In this document: positions 1-8,653 of the stretch, piece after piece | Numbering within the stretch: the first letter of the stretch is position 1 | Layout of the letters: every line of letters begins with the position of its first letter | Source of the DNA: CAZASK01 sp964487845 | GTDB taxonomy: Bacteria > Chlamydiota > Chlamydiia > Chlamydiales > FEN-1388 | DNA length: 64,000 nt | Assembly: GCA_964487845.1 (NCBI GenBank) | Contig: CAZASK010000007.1 | Coordinates: forward strand, 1-64,000 | Reading direction: 5' to 3' | Made by a program: the position numbers and the translations under genes | The notes under the pieces: generated by a model | What the model saw: the letters and a program-made list of their open reading frames with translations, nothing else | What the model was told of the DNA's origin: nothing | Database searches by the model: none

Positions 1-74
1 AAGAGGAAATTTTAAACTTGGTAAAAAGCGGAAATTTTAAAATTGGCGCGACAAACAAGGCCAGCATTCATTGA
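1..74 (+). CDS. Possible 3' end of an upstream gene (partial)
   Basis: The third reading frame is open from the window edge and ends with TGA at 72-74. It would give a C-terminus reading EEILNLVKSGNFKIG followed by a short polar tail. The residue mix looks protein-like, but 24 codons are too few to prove coding. The stretch also holds an imperfect duplication (GGAAATTTTAAA followed by TTGG, at about 5-21 and 31-47), which could create an open frame by chance. No function can be given. Confidence 0.25.
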   Translation, partial: EEILNLVKSGNFKIGATNKASIH

Positions 75-133
75 TAAAATTGCTGAAAACAGCATATACT
101 ATTTGCATTATATAATTTATACAAGAAATCATA

Positions 134-730
134 ATGCGAATATTCTATATTTTTTTTACATTAGTACTGTTTACATGCAGCTGCCTACAGATTCCTCCTG
201 AAGCCCCCCCAATGACACAATTGCAAGTCAGAGCAGTTCAAACTCGTGAATTTGATACAACAGATATAAAACTTGTAACAAAATCTGTTATGCATGTCCT
301 ACAAGACGAGGGGTTCATTATCAAAAATGCCGTACTCGATCTTGGCTTAGTTAATGCAGAAAAATACATAGAAAAAGAAAGCCCATATCATAATAACAGT
401 CATTATCATAACAGCAATAATGATCAATATGGTGACATTCAGTTTTCTCTTTCTTCATCCCGCTCTCGATACAAATATTCAAGAAACCAGCACCAGACTC
501 GGGATGAAAAACCTGTTCAGCCTCGCTATGAAGTAAGACGTAAGTATGAAGCGTCAGTGAATATTAGTGAGCATGGTGCCAAAACACGAGTACGTGCCAA
601 CTTTCAAATAACAAAAATAGACAACAATAGCAACCCATTGAGTGTCAAGGCAATATTAGATCAAAAATACTACCAAAACTTTTTCGATAAAGTCGGAAAA
701 GGTATTTTTATTCAAGAATCAGAAATATAA
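134..730 (+). CDS. Small secreted lipoprotein, function unknown
   Basis: The 198-residue product starts with a hydrophobic signal segment (residues 1-16) ending in LFTCSC, a relaxed lipobox that would place the lipidated cysteine at about residue 17. The next 60 residues hold the pattern QTREFDTTD, then LQDEGFIIKNA and LGLVNAEK. I know this arrangement from small uncharacterised Gram-negative lipoproteins, where it forms a compact alpha/beta domain. A His/Asn/Ser/Tyr-rich spacer at about residues 80-125 separates it from a C-terminal part that resumes with RRKYEASVNISEHG. It is followed 40 bp later by another lipoprotein gene on the same strand, so the two are probably co-transcribed. An envelope location is likely; the biochemical role is unknown. 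Confidence 0.7.
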   Translation: MRIFYIFFTLVLFTCSCLQIPPEAPPMTQLQVRAVQTREFDTTDIKLVTKSVMHVLQDEGFIIKNAVLDLGLVNAEKYIEKESPYHNNSHYHNSNNDQYGDIQFSLSSSRSRYKYSRNQHQTRDEKPVQPRYEVRRKYEASVNISEHGAKTRVRANFQITKIDNNSNPLSVKAILDQKYYQNFFDKVGKGIFIQESEI

Positions 731-770
731 AAATTCACCTTATATGGTGGGAAAAAATTAAGGAAAACAG

Positions 771-1187
771 ATGGATCCATTTTTTTCATCAATTAGATTG
801 TTGCCATTGTCAATCTCCGTAGCATTCATGTGCATATCATGTAATGCACAAAAATTTTACAACGAAACATATGCCGAAGCACCAGCTTTTACTCTTGGTA
901 ATGTGCAAAAAGAAATTCGCAAAGGAATGTCACAGGATGCCGTAGCCATAGCTCTTGGCTCTCCGAATATTGTAACACAAGATAAAGCAGGGAAAGAAGC
1001 TTGGATCTACGATAAAATAGCCACACAAGCGCGCTCATCTGGCGCAGACGGACTTTTATTATTTATACAAACAGGTGCTGATTACGTGCATAGACGGGAA
1101 ACATCGCAACAAACACTCACTGTTATAATCAAATTCACTGACAGTAAAGAAGTAGAAAGCGTTTCCTATCACTCCTCTAAATTTTAG
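771..1187 (+). CDS. SmpA/OmlA (BamE)-like lipoprotein
   Basis: The 138-residue product has a signal segment ending in FMCISC, so lipidation at Cys24 is likely. Residues 45-80 read KEIRKGMSQDAVAIALGSP and then GKEAWIYDK. This matches the SmpA/OmlA fold, in which a 'kGMs..qV...lG.P' helix is followed by a strand with an aromatic W-Y pair. BamE-family proteins of this type sit on the inner face of the outer membrane. The protein is not clearly orthologous to BamE, and many lipoproteins reuse the fold. AAGGAAAACAG precedes the ATG as the ribosome site. It lies just downstream of another lipoprotein gene. Confidence 0.65.
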   Translation: MDPFFSSIRLLPLSISVAFMCISCNAQKFYNETYAEAPAFTLGNVQKEIRKGMSQDAVAIALGSPNIVTQDKAGKEAWIYDKIATQARSSGADGLLLFIQTGADYVHRRETSQQTLTVIIKFTDSKEVESVSYHSSKF

Positions 1188-1193
1188 TCTACT

Positions 1194-1266
1194 GATGGAA
1201 TTGCAAAGCGAGTTTTGCAACTCCATCTAATACCATTTATCAAAACTAAACGTTATTTTTGATAAA
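1194..1266. terminator. Two tandem hairpins between convergent genes
   Basis: The first hairpin pairs 1194-1207 with 1214-1227 (GATGGA and TTGCAAA arms with one A/C mismatch). The second pairs TTTATCAAAA at 1236-1245 with TTTTGATAAA at 1257-1266. They lie between the lipoprotein gene ending at 1187 and accA ending at 1278 on the other strand. Each could stop one of the two converging transcripts. Confidence 0.5.
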
Positions 1267-1277
1267 TGAAATAAAGT

Positions 1278-2249
1278 CTATTCTTTAGTTGTCACAAAAC
1301 CCATCTTACGAAACTTCTGATACCTCTTTTCTATTAGCAGATCAGCAGAAATCATTTTAAGATAGCTGCACTTGTCCACAATATACTCACGAACACGAGT
1401 ATACATCTCTTTCGGATCATGATGAGCACCTCCAAGAGGCTCTTTAATAATATCATCAATGAGTTTGAGAGACAGCAGATCTTCTGCATTTGGCTTCAAT
1501 TTTGCACACGCTTCTTGCCTCTTTGAGGCATCTTTCCATAAAATAGAAGCACAGCCCTCTGGACTAATCACAGAATAGTAAGCATGCTCCAACATGCCGA
1601 TAACATCACCTACGCCCATGCCTAAGGCGCCTCCCGAACAACCTTCACCAATAACTACAACTACGATTGGAGTTTTGAGACGTGACATCACAAGTAAGTT
1701 TTCTGCAATCGCCCATCCCTGCCCTCTCTGTTCTGCTTCTAGGCCAGGATGTGCTCCAGGGGTGTCTAAAAGCGTTACAACTGGCAGTGAAAACTTTTCA
1801 GCAAGCTGCATTAATCTTTTTGCTTTTCTATACCCTTCTGGATTGACCATGCCAAAGTTTCTCTGAATACGGCTTTCTGTGTCACTGCCCTTTTCTTGAC
1901 CAAGCAACATACACTCTGTTCCACCAATAGTTGCGAAACCAGCGATTACTGATCTATCCTCTCCGTATAATCTATCTCCTGACAGCTCAATAAAGTTCTC
2001 TGCTATATTTTTAATATAATCGATCGTGTGCGGCCTTGCATTGTGTCTACAAATAAGCAGCCGATCCCATGGAGTGAGTTCGCTATATACCTGCTGTTTC
2101 AACAGTACAAGCTTCTGCTCGAGCTTCTTTATTTCAGCATCAAAGAGCGAAGTATCTCGGTTTTGTGTTTTTAAGTGCTCTATCGTTTTCAAATACTCAT
2201 ATATCTGTTTTTCATGAGGAAGATAAAACTGTTGATTCTCTGCTGTCAC
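1278..2249 (-). CDS. accA: Acetyl-CoA carboxylase carboxyltransferase, alpha subunit
   Basis: AccA, with AccD, transfers the carboxyl group from biotin carboxyl carrier protein to acetyl-CoA, giving malonyl-CoA for fatty acid synthesis in the cytoplasm. The 323-residue length is normal for the family (319 in E. coli). Visible signatures are the N-terminal coiled region, LTPWDRLLICRHNARP, LDTPGAHPGLEAEQRGQG and the oxyanion-hole glycines in GEGCSGGALGMGVGD. The start is a GTG, with an AGAGAGAG ribosome site 5-6 nt before it. The gene follows the L,D-transpeptidase and HU/IHF genes on the same strand, the order known in Chlamydia (CT265-CT267). accD is not in this window. Confidence 0.96.
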   Translation of the reverse strand: MTAENQQFYLPHEKQIYEYLKTIEHLKTQNRDTSLFDAEIKKLEQKLVLLKQQVYSELTPWDRLLICRHNARPHTIDYIKNIAENFIELSGDRLYGEDRSVIAGFATIGGTECMLLGQEKGSDTESRIQRNFGMVNPEGYRKAKRLMQLAEKFSLPVVTLLDTPGAHPGLEAEQRGQGWAIAENLLVMSRLKTPIVVVVIGEGCSGGALGMGVGDVIGMLEHAYYSVISPEGCASILWKDASKRQEACAKLKPNAEDLLSLKLIDDIIKEPLGGAHHDPKEMYTRVREYIVDKCSYLKMISADLLIEKRYQKFRKMGFVTTKE

Positions 2250-2270
2250 AATAACTCTCTCTTTTTAATA

Positions 2271-3296
2271 TTAGATTTCTGGGAATGGCAATTTTGCCAG
2301 GCGAAAATCACGCACTATTTCAACATATGCATCACGTGTTGTGATGATTGAATAGACCTCTTCAATGTCTGCTTGTCTGAGCCTTATACATCCATCGCTT
2401 TCATATTTTCCAATACTCGATTCATCAGAAGCTAATACTTGCTGTACATCGTTGAAATTCCACGGAGTTCCATGCATTCCCATCCCTTTTGCAGGCTCAG
2501 TACAGTTTTCTATTTCACGATCGAAAGGAATCCAACGGGTACCAAAAACTCGAATGAGCTCAACTCGCTTGTTATGTCTCATTCCCATCATTTTTGGCTT
2601 GAAGACTGCGATTCTACTTCCTAACTTATATTTTCCGAGAGGTGTTAAGGAGCCAGATGCTTTTTCTGGAGCAAGTCGACCTAATCCAGTACGATAGGTC
2701 TTTAACAGACAGCACTCACGCTTCTGTGGATCAACATAGTAGAGCCACATTTTATTCCTCGACAAATCTACGATCATATGAAAGTAAAACTCTTTATCTT
2801 GCCTGAGTACGTTGAGTTCAATGCCATCGGTAATAGAAGGGACGGTATAACTTGCTTTTCCATTAATACTACGCGCGATAAAATCAAGGGGTGTTTTGTA
2901 GTGAAACGCATAATCGATCAACCAAGCAGAACGCCCTGATTTCCATGCTACGCGGCTCTTGTAGCGAATAGTCTCAACTATTGGAAGAGGAGAATTTTTT
3001 TGAAAAAGAAGGTCTACCTTATCCGCTGATGGTAACACATCATCCGGATTTCGAATAATAAACCCAGAAGTCGCTGTCTCCTCAACTGTAGAAAGAGTCG
3101 TTTTATCCGACACTTCGCTTGTTGCTATATCCCGAAGATCTATCTCGATTGGCGCCTGCTGGTACACCCCATTGCTCGCAGACTGCACCGATTGAACCGA
3201 ATAATGCGCAGCGCTGCTTTTTTTTAGGTACGCAGCAGTCCCAATCAAACCAGCTAAAATCAGTGTCACCACAAGAAAAATACGGGGCAATGTCAT
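2271..3296 (-). CDS. L,D-transpeptidase (YkuD/ErfK family), membrane-anchored
   Basis: The 341-residue protein starts with one membrane segment (about residues 5-24, FLVVTLILAGLIGTAA), which would place the rest in the periplasm. The catalytic YkuD domain covers roughly residues 170-330. It carries the motif MHGTPWNF with His275, and SDGCIRLR with the nucleophile Cys303. Such enzymes form 3-3 peptide cross-links in peptidoglycan or attach lipoproteins to it. In a chlamydia this bears on the reduced, division-linked peptidoglycan. It lies 15 bp downstream of the HU/IHF gene and 21 bp upstream of accA, so the three are probably one transcript. Confidence 0.88.
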   Translation of the reverse strand: MTLPRIFLVVTLILAGLIGTAAYLKKSSAAHYSVQSVQSASNGVYQQAPIEIDLRDIATSEVSDKTTLSTVEETATSGFIIRNPDDVLPSADKVDLLFQKNSPLPIVETIRYKSRVAWKSGRSAWLIDYAFHYKTPLDFIARSINGKASYTVPSITDGIELNVLRQDKEFYFHMIVDLSRNKMWLYYVDPQKRECCLLKTYRTGLGRLAPEKASGSLTPLGKYKLGSRIAVFKPKMMGMRHNKRVELIRVFGTRWIPFDREIENCTEPAKGMGMHGTPWNFNDVQQVLASDESSIGKYESDGCIRLRQADIEEVYSIITTRDAYVEIVRDFRLAKLPFPEI

Positions 3297-3311
3297 GTAT
3301 CGCTTCCTTTT

Positions 3312-3653
3312 TTAAGTATACTGCTCTTCAAGAATGGGCTGTTCTACCTCGCAATCTGTACTAAAACGCATTTTTTTTCCTGGTGTAAACTTCACTGCTG
3401 TACGCGCAGGAATCACAATTGCGACAGAGGCTTTTTTAGGATTGCGTCCAATTTTCTGTTTTCTTTTGACAACTTCAAATACTCCAAAATCTCGAAATTC
3501 AAGTCGATCCCCCTGCACCAAGCAATCAGTCATCTTATCAAAAAAAGCTTGTATAATCTGTCTGACATCATTTGGATGAATGCCCTTTTCCTGGGAGATA
3601 ATTTGAATGAGCTGCCTCTTCGTGACGGTACGCATTTTCCTTATCCCATCCAT
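3312..3653 (-). CDS. HU/IHF-family DNA-binding protein
   Basis: The 113-residue protein has the whole HU/IHF fold. TKRQLIQIISQEKGI opens the helical dimer core, GDRLEFRDFGVFEV is the hallmark turn, and KRKQKIGRNPKK followed by VIPARTAVKFTPGK forms the DNA-binding arm. The family bends DNA and compacts the nucleoid. The first ATG is preferred because AAAGGAG lies about 9 nt before it, giving a slightly longer N-terminus (MDGIRKM) than usual. Its place before the transpeptidase and accA matches chlamydial himD/ihfA, but the sequence does not decide between HU and an IHF subunit. Confidence 0.92.
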   Translation of the reverse strand: MDGIRKMRTVTKRQLIQIISQEKGIHPNDVRQIIQAFFDKMTDCLVQGDRLEFRDFGVFEVVKRKQKIGRNPKKASVAIVIPARTAVKFTPGKKMRFSTDCEVEQPILEEQYT

Positions 3654-3756
3654 AGCAGTGCACTCCTTTTGTTTCGATCATTATTTGTCATCACAAGTGT
3701 GAGTCAATATTTTCGTATGTCCTTGATTTTCAATCAAGTATTTTGCTCAAAATTTA

Positions 3757-5031
3757 TCACGCCCCGACTTGTATGACAGCTTTATTTTTTTTTCCAAATG
3801 CTAGCAATACAAATTTTGAACCGATAACATCCGCCTCAGAAATCACATATTCATCATCTGTAATTTTGCAATTGTTGATATATAATCCCCCGCCCTTGAT
3901 CATCCGTCTTGCTTCGCTTTTACTTGGTAAAAACCCCGCTCGAGCAATTACATCGATCAACTTATGATGTATCACATCATGATTCGCTAAACACTTTGAT
4001 GGCACGCTTGTAATTAAAGATTCAATAAGAGCCACATCAAGCTCTCCTGAATGCCCGGGACGCATGCCCTCTGTGGCTGCAAGCGCTTTTTTCAATCCTT
4101 CATCTCCATGAATTAACTCAACCACTTCACGTGCTAATAATTTTTGCGCGCTGTTTGGTGAATATCCTGGCTGCTTCATTTGATACTCTACATCATGTAT
4201 GCGCGCCATATCTACAAAAGTAAGCATGCGGAGCAACTTAACTACATCTGCATCTTCAATTCGGATGAGCTGCTGATACAGTTCATATGCAGAAAGCTTG
4301 TCTGGATTCATCCAAATAGCACCTCTCTCCGACTTTCCAAATTTCTGCCCATTGCTTTTTGTGAGCAAAGGAAGCGTCACCCCATATACAGTTTTTCCTG
4401 TGATTTTTTTTATCAAATCCAAACCTGATGTGATATTTCCCCATTGATCACTGCCGCCTAATTGCACCGTAACACCATGATGTTGAAAAAGATGATAGAA
4501 ATCATAGCCTTGAAGTAGCTGATAGCTAAATTCGGTAAAACTGATCCCATCTTCAGACCGCAGTCTCGCCTGTACACTCTCTTTTGAAAGCATGACGCCT
4601 ACTCGAAAATGTTTTCCCACGTCTCTCAAAAAATCGATGAAGGAAAAATTACGAAACCAATCAAGATTATTAAAAAACAGTGGTTTTGCTAAGGATGCGT
4701 CTCGTAGTAATATGCGTTCAATATCAGCACGTATTGACTCAGCATTACGCTGAAGAGTGTCTAGGTCTAGTAAATTACGCTCTGTGCTCTTCCCTGATGG
4801 GTCTCCAATCATTCCTGTTGCTCCACCTACTATCGCAACTGGCGTATGCCCGCATCGCTGAAACCAGGCGAGTCCCATAATAAGTACCATATTCCCTAAA
4901 TGCAGACTATCAGCCGTAGGATCAAATCCACAATAAACGCGAACAGAAGAAGCTAGCTTATCTCGCACTTCATCACTTGTGGTTTTCCCGATTAATCCTC
5001 TTTCTTTAAGTATATCAATCACATTTTGCAT
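3757..5031 (-). CDS. tyrS: Tyrosyl-tRNA synthetase
   Basis: TyrRS charges tRNA-Tyr. From this start the product is 424 residues, the same length as E. coli TyrS. The class I HIGH-type motif is HLGNMV, after CGFDPTADSL; the second signature is KFGKS; an S4 RNA-binding domain ends the protein (SEARRMIKGGGLYINN). The frame allows an ATG at 5049, but GGAAG lies 5 nt before the ATG at 5031, and MQNVIDILKERGL aligns with the family's usual N-terminus. Only about 42 bp separate this start from the divergent gene at 5074, so promoters for both must be packed into that gap. Confidence 0.96.
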   Translation of the reverse strand: MQNVIDILKERGLIGKTTSDEVRDKLASSVRVYCGFDPTADSLHLGNMVLIMGLAWFQRCGHTPVAIVGGATGMIGDPSGKSTERNLLDLDTLQRNAESIRADIERILLRDASLAKPLFFNNLDWFRNFSFIDFLRDVGKHFRVGVMLSKESVQARLRSEDGISFTEFSYQLLQGYDFYHLFQHHGVTVQLGGSDQWGNITSGLDLIKKITGKTVYGVTLPLLTKSNGQKFGKSERGAIWMNPDKLSAYELYQQLIRIEDADVVKLLRMLTFVDMARIHDVEYQMKQPGYSPNSAQKLLAREVVELIHGDEGLKKALAATEGMRPGHSGELDVALIESLITSVPSKCLANHDVIHHKLIDVIARAGFLPSKSEARRMIKGGGLYINNCKITDDEYVISEADVIGSKFVLLAFGKKNKAVIQVGA

Positions 5032-5073
5032 AGATACTTCCATTTTCATATTGATCTATGATAGAATATCACT

Positions 5074-5397
5074 ATGAGACATGCAAAAGAAAGCCATTTT
5101 ATTCAACGCTTGCGTAGAAAAATCAAAAAGGAACTGAAATCCTTACAAAAAACAGCCACGCCGAAAAAACTACAAAAAGTGGTCCAACGCATGCACACAC
5201 AACTGCAACAAGAGGCTCGATCATTAGCAAACCGTGGCATACACATTGCGGACACCTTTGATGGAAATAGCCACACAGCACCTATCCAAGATAATGCTGT
5301 TCTTTCTCTCAGCAAAAAAATAGCACAAGAATTTGATAAAATTCACACGAATCTTCATTCATCATTGGAAATAAATACCGAAAAAAATAGTATTTAA
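5074..5397 (+). CDS. Small basic protein, unknown
   Basis: The 107-residue protein is strongly basic in its first 45 residues (RLRRKIKKELK, TPKKLQKVVQRM), which are probably helical, and more polar and acidic afterwards. No signal peptide, membrane segment or known domain is seen. A TATGAT at 5057-5062 lies only 11 nt before the ATG and no Shine-Dalgarno sequence is visible, so a very short leader is possible. The next gene, at 5441, is an ankyrin-type protein on the same strand. The gene may be lineage-specific. Confidence 0.55.
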   Translation: MRHAKESHFIQRLRRKIKKELKSLQKTATPKKLQKVVQRMHTQLQQEARSLANRGIHIADTFDGNSHTAPIQDNAVLSLSKKIAQEFDKIHTNLHSSLEINTEKNSI

Positions 5398-5440
5398 CTC
5401 ATTCTTTCTTAATTTTAAACCTTAAAAACAAAAATAAAAA

Positions 5441-7141
5441 ATGAACGATATATCATTTATAACAAATAAAATAAACACTCTCGAGATCGAAGAGAAAAAT
5501 TTTAATCAGATAGACTACAATCTTCTCAAAGAGAGCATTAAGAATAAAACAATTTCTCTTTCCAGTGAAATTTTAACAATATGTGAAAATGGTTGTGTCA
5601 CAAACGAATTACTCACTTTAGCGCTACAAAAAAATATCGATCATTTTGTTTTTGAAAAGTTATTATCCAAGTCTTCTATCGACGCATTTGACATGAAATT
5701 ACTCGTGTACGCAATTCAACGTCATATGACAGCTCTCTACTGCAATGTTCAAAGCGATTCACGCATCCTGTGCTCCTTACTCGAAAAAGCTCCTGATCAT
5801 CTCTTTACAGAGGAGCTGCTTGCAAACCTAGTCGTTTTATTTTTAGCCACATGCTCAGTAAAACAGCCAGATGCAACACCTCTTAAGCTTGCCATCAAAA
5901 AATGGGAAACGGCTCCCGAAACCCGCCGGAAAAAAACGTTACAAGAAATAGAAAAGACTTCTAAGCAGTTTGAAAATGAGATACGCCAAGCCATGCAATC
6001 TCACAACAATCATGCGGCAATTCTGGCTACTGCTTTTGTAAAAAAGGCGGATCCATCCCTATGTAAAGCCTTTTGGCTCAATCCAAAATGCCTCGTGCTG
6101 TCTCAACATGGTCTTGTGACAATTATTCACGCATTAAGCTGGCAACACCTGTCCATCCGAGAAATGTATGCTCCCTTGCTGTTAGATGCGATTACTGCGT
6201 GGGGAAAAACTCCTGAAGCAAAACAATTATATTTATCTGAAATGAAGCAAGAAATATCCGCTATTTCCAACAGGTCATTTCATCAAATTTCCAATTTAAT
6301 TTGTGAGCAAGTTGAAGAATATCCTATGGTACATAAGTTTCGTGATCTGGTGTCTAAAATGCTCGACGGTACATACCCTGAGTTTATTCTCCGTTCATGT
6401 GCTGAAAACCGCTCAGTCCTTGGGATTGTACAGCTTCTTCAAAAGCATCCACAGCTGATTTCTACTATTGCACTTGATGAAGAGCATTATAAGACATGCA
6501 AAAACAATAACATACTGAGAAAAGTGCTCGATGACTCCCGGACAGGAAAGGATTTTTCAACATGCTTACTTATCCAGCTCATACAAAATAGCCACATTGA
6601 AAAAATGGATCTCGAATATGATGCAAAACAACAGAGACTTTTAACTATTGCGCAATTTCTGATAGCAAATGGTGCAAACATGAACGCAACAACAAAAACG
6701 CTCTCACAGCCTACTCCCCTACTCTTTACCGCACTACAAAGAAAACTATTTCCACTCGTCCACCTCTTTATTGAAAATGGAGCAAATCTCAATTGCAGCT
6801 ATCTGAATAAGACGCTGTGTTCAACAGTAGCAGAGTCGCTCTTGTCAAGTCTTCTCAAGAAGAAAATAGATCAAGCAACGTCTTTTATTCACCTGCTGAT
6901 TAGCCTCCTGAATCGCAGTGCTATTGTAGATTCGGAAAAGCACTTTCATAGGTCAGTAAAGGCACTTATTGAAGACGCACTTAAGACCGAAGCAGCCATT
7001 GAAAATGAGGCAATTACTCAGCATCTTCTCAACATTCACAGTCGCCTTGAAATCATACAGAAAAACAATTTCCTTCAGTTTATGAAAGGCCTTTTCCCAA
7101 AAACATGGAACATGAAGGATGATCAAGTAGAAAATAATTAA
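5441..7141 (+). CDS. Ankyrin-repeat-type protein
   Basis: The 566-residue protein is mostly helical, with degenerate repeats. Clear ankyrin-like units lie at about residues 400-455 (FLIANGANMNATT, LFIENGANLNCS). The N-terminal 110 residues carry another repeat, ELLTLALQKNIDHFVFEKLL, that resembles those of the broken gene at 32071-32993. Ankyrin proteins of intracellular bacteria often bind host proteins and are secreted, but no secretion signal can be proved here. No ribosome site is visible in the A-rich leader. Its stop codon overlaps the stop of the convergent Nif3-like gene (TTAA, 7138-7141). Confidence 0.75.
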   Translation: MNDISFITNKINTLEIEEKNFNQIDYNLLKESIKNKTISLSSEILTICENGCVTNELLTLALQKNIDHFVFEKLLSKSSIDAFDMKLLVYAIQRHMTALYCNVQSDSRILCSLLEKAPDHLFTEELLANLVVLFLATCSVKQPDATPLKLAIKKWETAPETRRKKTLQEIEKTSKQFENEIRQAMQSHNNHAAILATAFVKKADPSLCKAFWLNPKCLVLSQHGLVTIIHALSWQHLSIREMYAPLLLDAITAWGKTPEAKQLYLSEMKQEISAISNRSFHQISNLICEQVEEYPMVHKFRDLVSKMLDGTYPEFILRSCAENRSVLGIVQLLQKHPQLISTIALDEEHYKTCKNNNILRKVLDDSRTGKDFSTCLLIQLIQNSHIEKMDLEYDAKQQRLLTIAQFLIANGANMNATTKTLSQPTPLLFTALQRKLFPLVHLFIENGANLNCSYLNKTLCSTVAESLLSSLLKKKIDQATSFIHLLISLLNRSAIVDSEKHFHRSVKALIEDALKTEAAIENEAITQHLLNIHSRLEIIQKNNFLQFMKGLFPKTWNMKDDQVENN

Positions 7142-7896
7142 AATGGATTATCTTCGTTGATAAAATGATGTACAACGCCAAAGCGGGCATGAAGATGCTC
7201 GCCTAAAAGCTGAACCCCGATTTTTTCAGTAGCGGCATGGCCAAACGAGAAAAAGTGAATTCCAGCCTCATTTGCCTCATGCCATGTTGGCTCATCGGCA
7301 GTCCCTGTCACAAAGGCATCCAAGCCAAGATCAATTGCTTCTTTTAGCCATTTATGAGCGCCTCCTGAAATGATCCCGCATGAGCTGATTTGCTCTTTTC
7401 CTGCCAGTACAGAGCGCGATTGAGAACCATAAAAAGCGGTCAATAAATCTATAAATTTTTGTTTGCGCATAGGCGGAAAATTAGCTTTTACACCAATAAA
7501 GAGAGCACCCACCTTCCCAAATGGCTCTTTATGGTGCCATCCTAGTCGGTGAGCAACAGCCCAATTATTTCCTAGTTCTTCATGAGCATCTAATGGGAGA
7601 TGATAGGTGAGCAATGAAATATCACTATGCAAAAGAGTAGCTACTTTTTTCTTCATAACTCCGGTGATAGAAACAGAAGAGCTGTTTAAAAAGAGCCCAT
7701 GGTGAGTGATCAGAGCATCTACTTTTAACTTCTTCGCTGCTTCAATTACTGACAAACTACTCGAGACAGCGGTCGCAAAGGAGCGGATAGTAGACCTCCC
7801 CTCCACCTGAATGCCGTTCATGCAAACGTCCTGAAATCGATCTACTCGTAAAAGCTCATGAATGTATTGTGAAAAACTCTTGAGATCACATGCCAT
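7138..7896 (-). CDS. Nif3-like dinuclear metal protein (GTP cyclohydrolase type 2 homolog)
   Basis: From the internal ATG at 7896 the product is 252 residues, normal for the short Nif3/YbgI family. Metal ligands are visible in ALITHHGLFL, TYHLPLDAHEE and, near the C-terminus, FGHAATEK. The substrate is unsettled; the name GTP cyclohydrolase 1 type 2 homolog comes from database usage. The frame extends to 7953, but that would add a hydrophobic N-terminus unlike the family, whose members start near the equivalent of MACDLKSFSQYIHELL. It diverges from rpiA. Chlamydia has a homolog (CT108) close to groEL. Confidence 0.88.
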   Translation of the reverse strand: MACDLKSFSQYIHELLRVDRFQDVCMNGIQVEGRSTIRSFATAVSSSLSVIEAAKKLKVDALITHHGLFLNSSSVSITGVMKKKVATLLHSDISLLTYHLPLDAHEELGNNWAVAHRLGWHHKEPFGKVGALFIGVKANFPPMRKQKFIDLLTAFYGSQSRSVLAGKEQISSCGIISGGAHKWLKEAIDLGLDAFVTGTADEPTWHEANEAGIHFFSFGHAATEKIGVQLLGEHLHARFGVVHHFINEDNPF

Positions 7897-7981
7897 ACTA
7901 CAGTACAGTAGAGCAAGAAAAGCGAAAGAGTCAAGAGAATACTCATACTTCACTCACATGCAGAAGGATCTAGAAAAATAT

Positions 7982-8653
7982 ATGAGTAATACAGCAAAAA
8001 TTGCGGCAGCAGAGCAAGCATGCACATATATTAAAAACGGCATGCGAGTAGGCTTAGGAACAGGCTCTACTTCTTCTTTCTTTATTGCAGCACTCGCGAG
8101 AAAAAATCTTGATATTATCTGCACGGCGACTTCTCTAGAGTCAGAAAGACAAGCGCTGGATTTAGGAATGAAAATAGCAACACTTGACTCACTACTAGAA
8201 CTCGATATAGCAGTTGATGGTGCTGACGCTGTGGATCCTCAAAATCGTCTCATTAAAGGATATGGAGGCGCTCTATTAAGAGAAAAAATTGTGGCATCTT
8301 CATCAAAAAAATTTATTGTTATCATTGATCAGTCAAAAGCGGTAGAGTCACTCAACAAACATCTGCTTCCCGTAGAAGTTATTCCCTTTGCTCATCACAC
8401 AATCTATTCAAAAATAAAGTCTATAGGATGCATAGGAAAACTACGGATGCAGCAAAACATCCCTTATATTACAGACAATGGAAATTACATATACGATATA
8501 TCGATCCCTCCAGAAGTCTCTATAGAAAAACTCAATCTTGCGCTTCATCTTATCCCTGGTGTTGTATGTACGGGCTTTTTTTTCAACTTAGCAAAGCTCA
8601 TCATTACAGGATGTGATGATGGAACCACTACTACGCAAGAGGTTGTCATATGA
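7982..8653 (+). CDS. rpiA: Ribose-5-phosphate isomerase A
   Basis: RpiA interconverts ribose-5-phosphate and ribulose-5-phosphate in the pentose phosphate pathway. The 223-residue product shows the phosphate loop VGLGTGSTSSFF, DGADAVDPQNRLIKGYGGAL with the catalytic Asp/Lys/Glu region, and IPGVVCTGFF near the end. The frame is open from 7862, but the ATG at 7982 puts 22 residues before VGLGTGS, as in E. coli RpiA, and AGAAGGA lies about 12 nt before it. The stop overlaps the next start (ATGA), so translation is probably coupled to the nuclease gene and then pepF. Confidence 0.94.
   Translation: MSNTAKIAAAEQACTYIKNGMRVGLGTGSTSSFFIAALARKNLDIICTATSLESERQALDLGMKIATLDSLLELDIAVDGADAVDPQNRLIKGYGGALLREKIVASSSKKFIVIIDQSKAVESLNKHLLPVEVIPFAHHTIYSKIKSIGCIGKLRMQQNIPYITDNGNYIYDISIPPEVSIEKLNLALHLIPGVVCTGFFFNLAKLIITGCDDGTTTTQEVVI

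Noticed and set aside
7138..7953. Longer Nif3-like protein starting at 7953
   Set aside because: The extra N-terminus is hydrophobic and unlike the family, and it would overlap the upstream region of rpiA.
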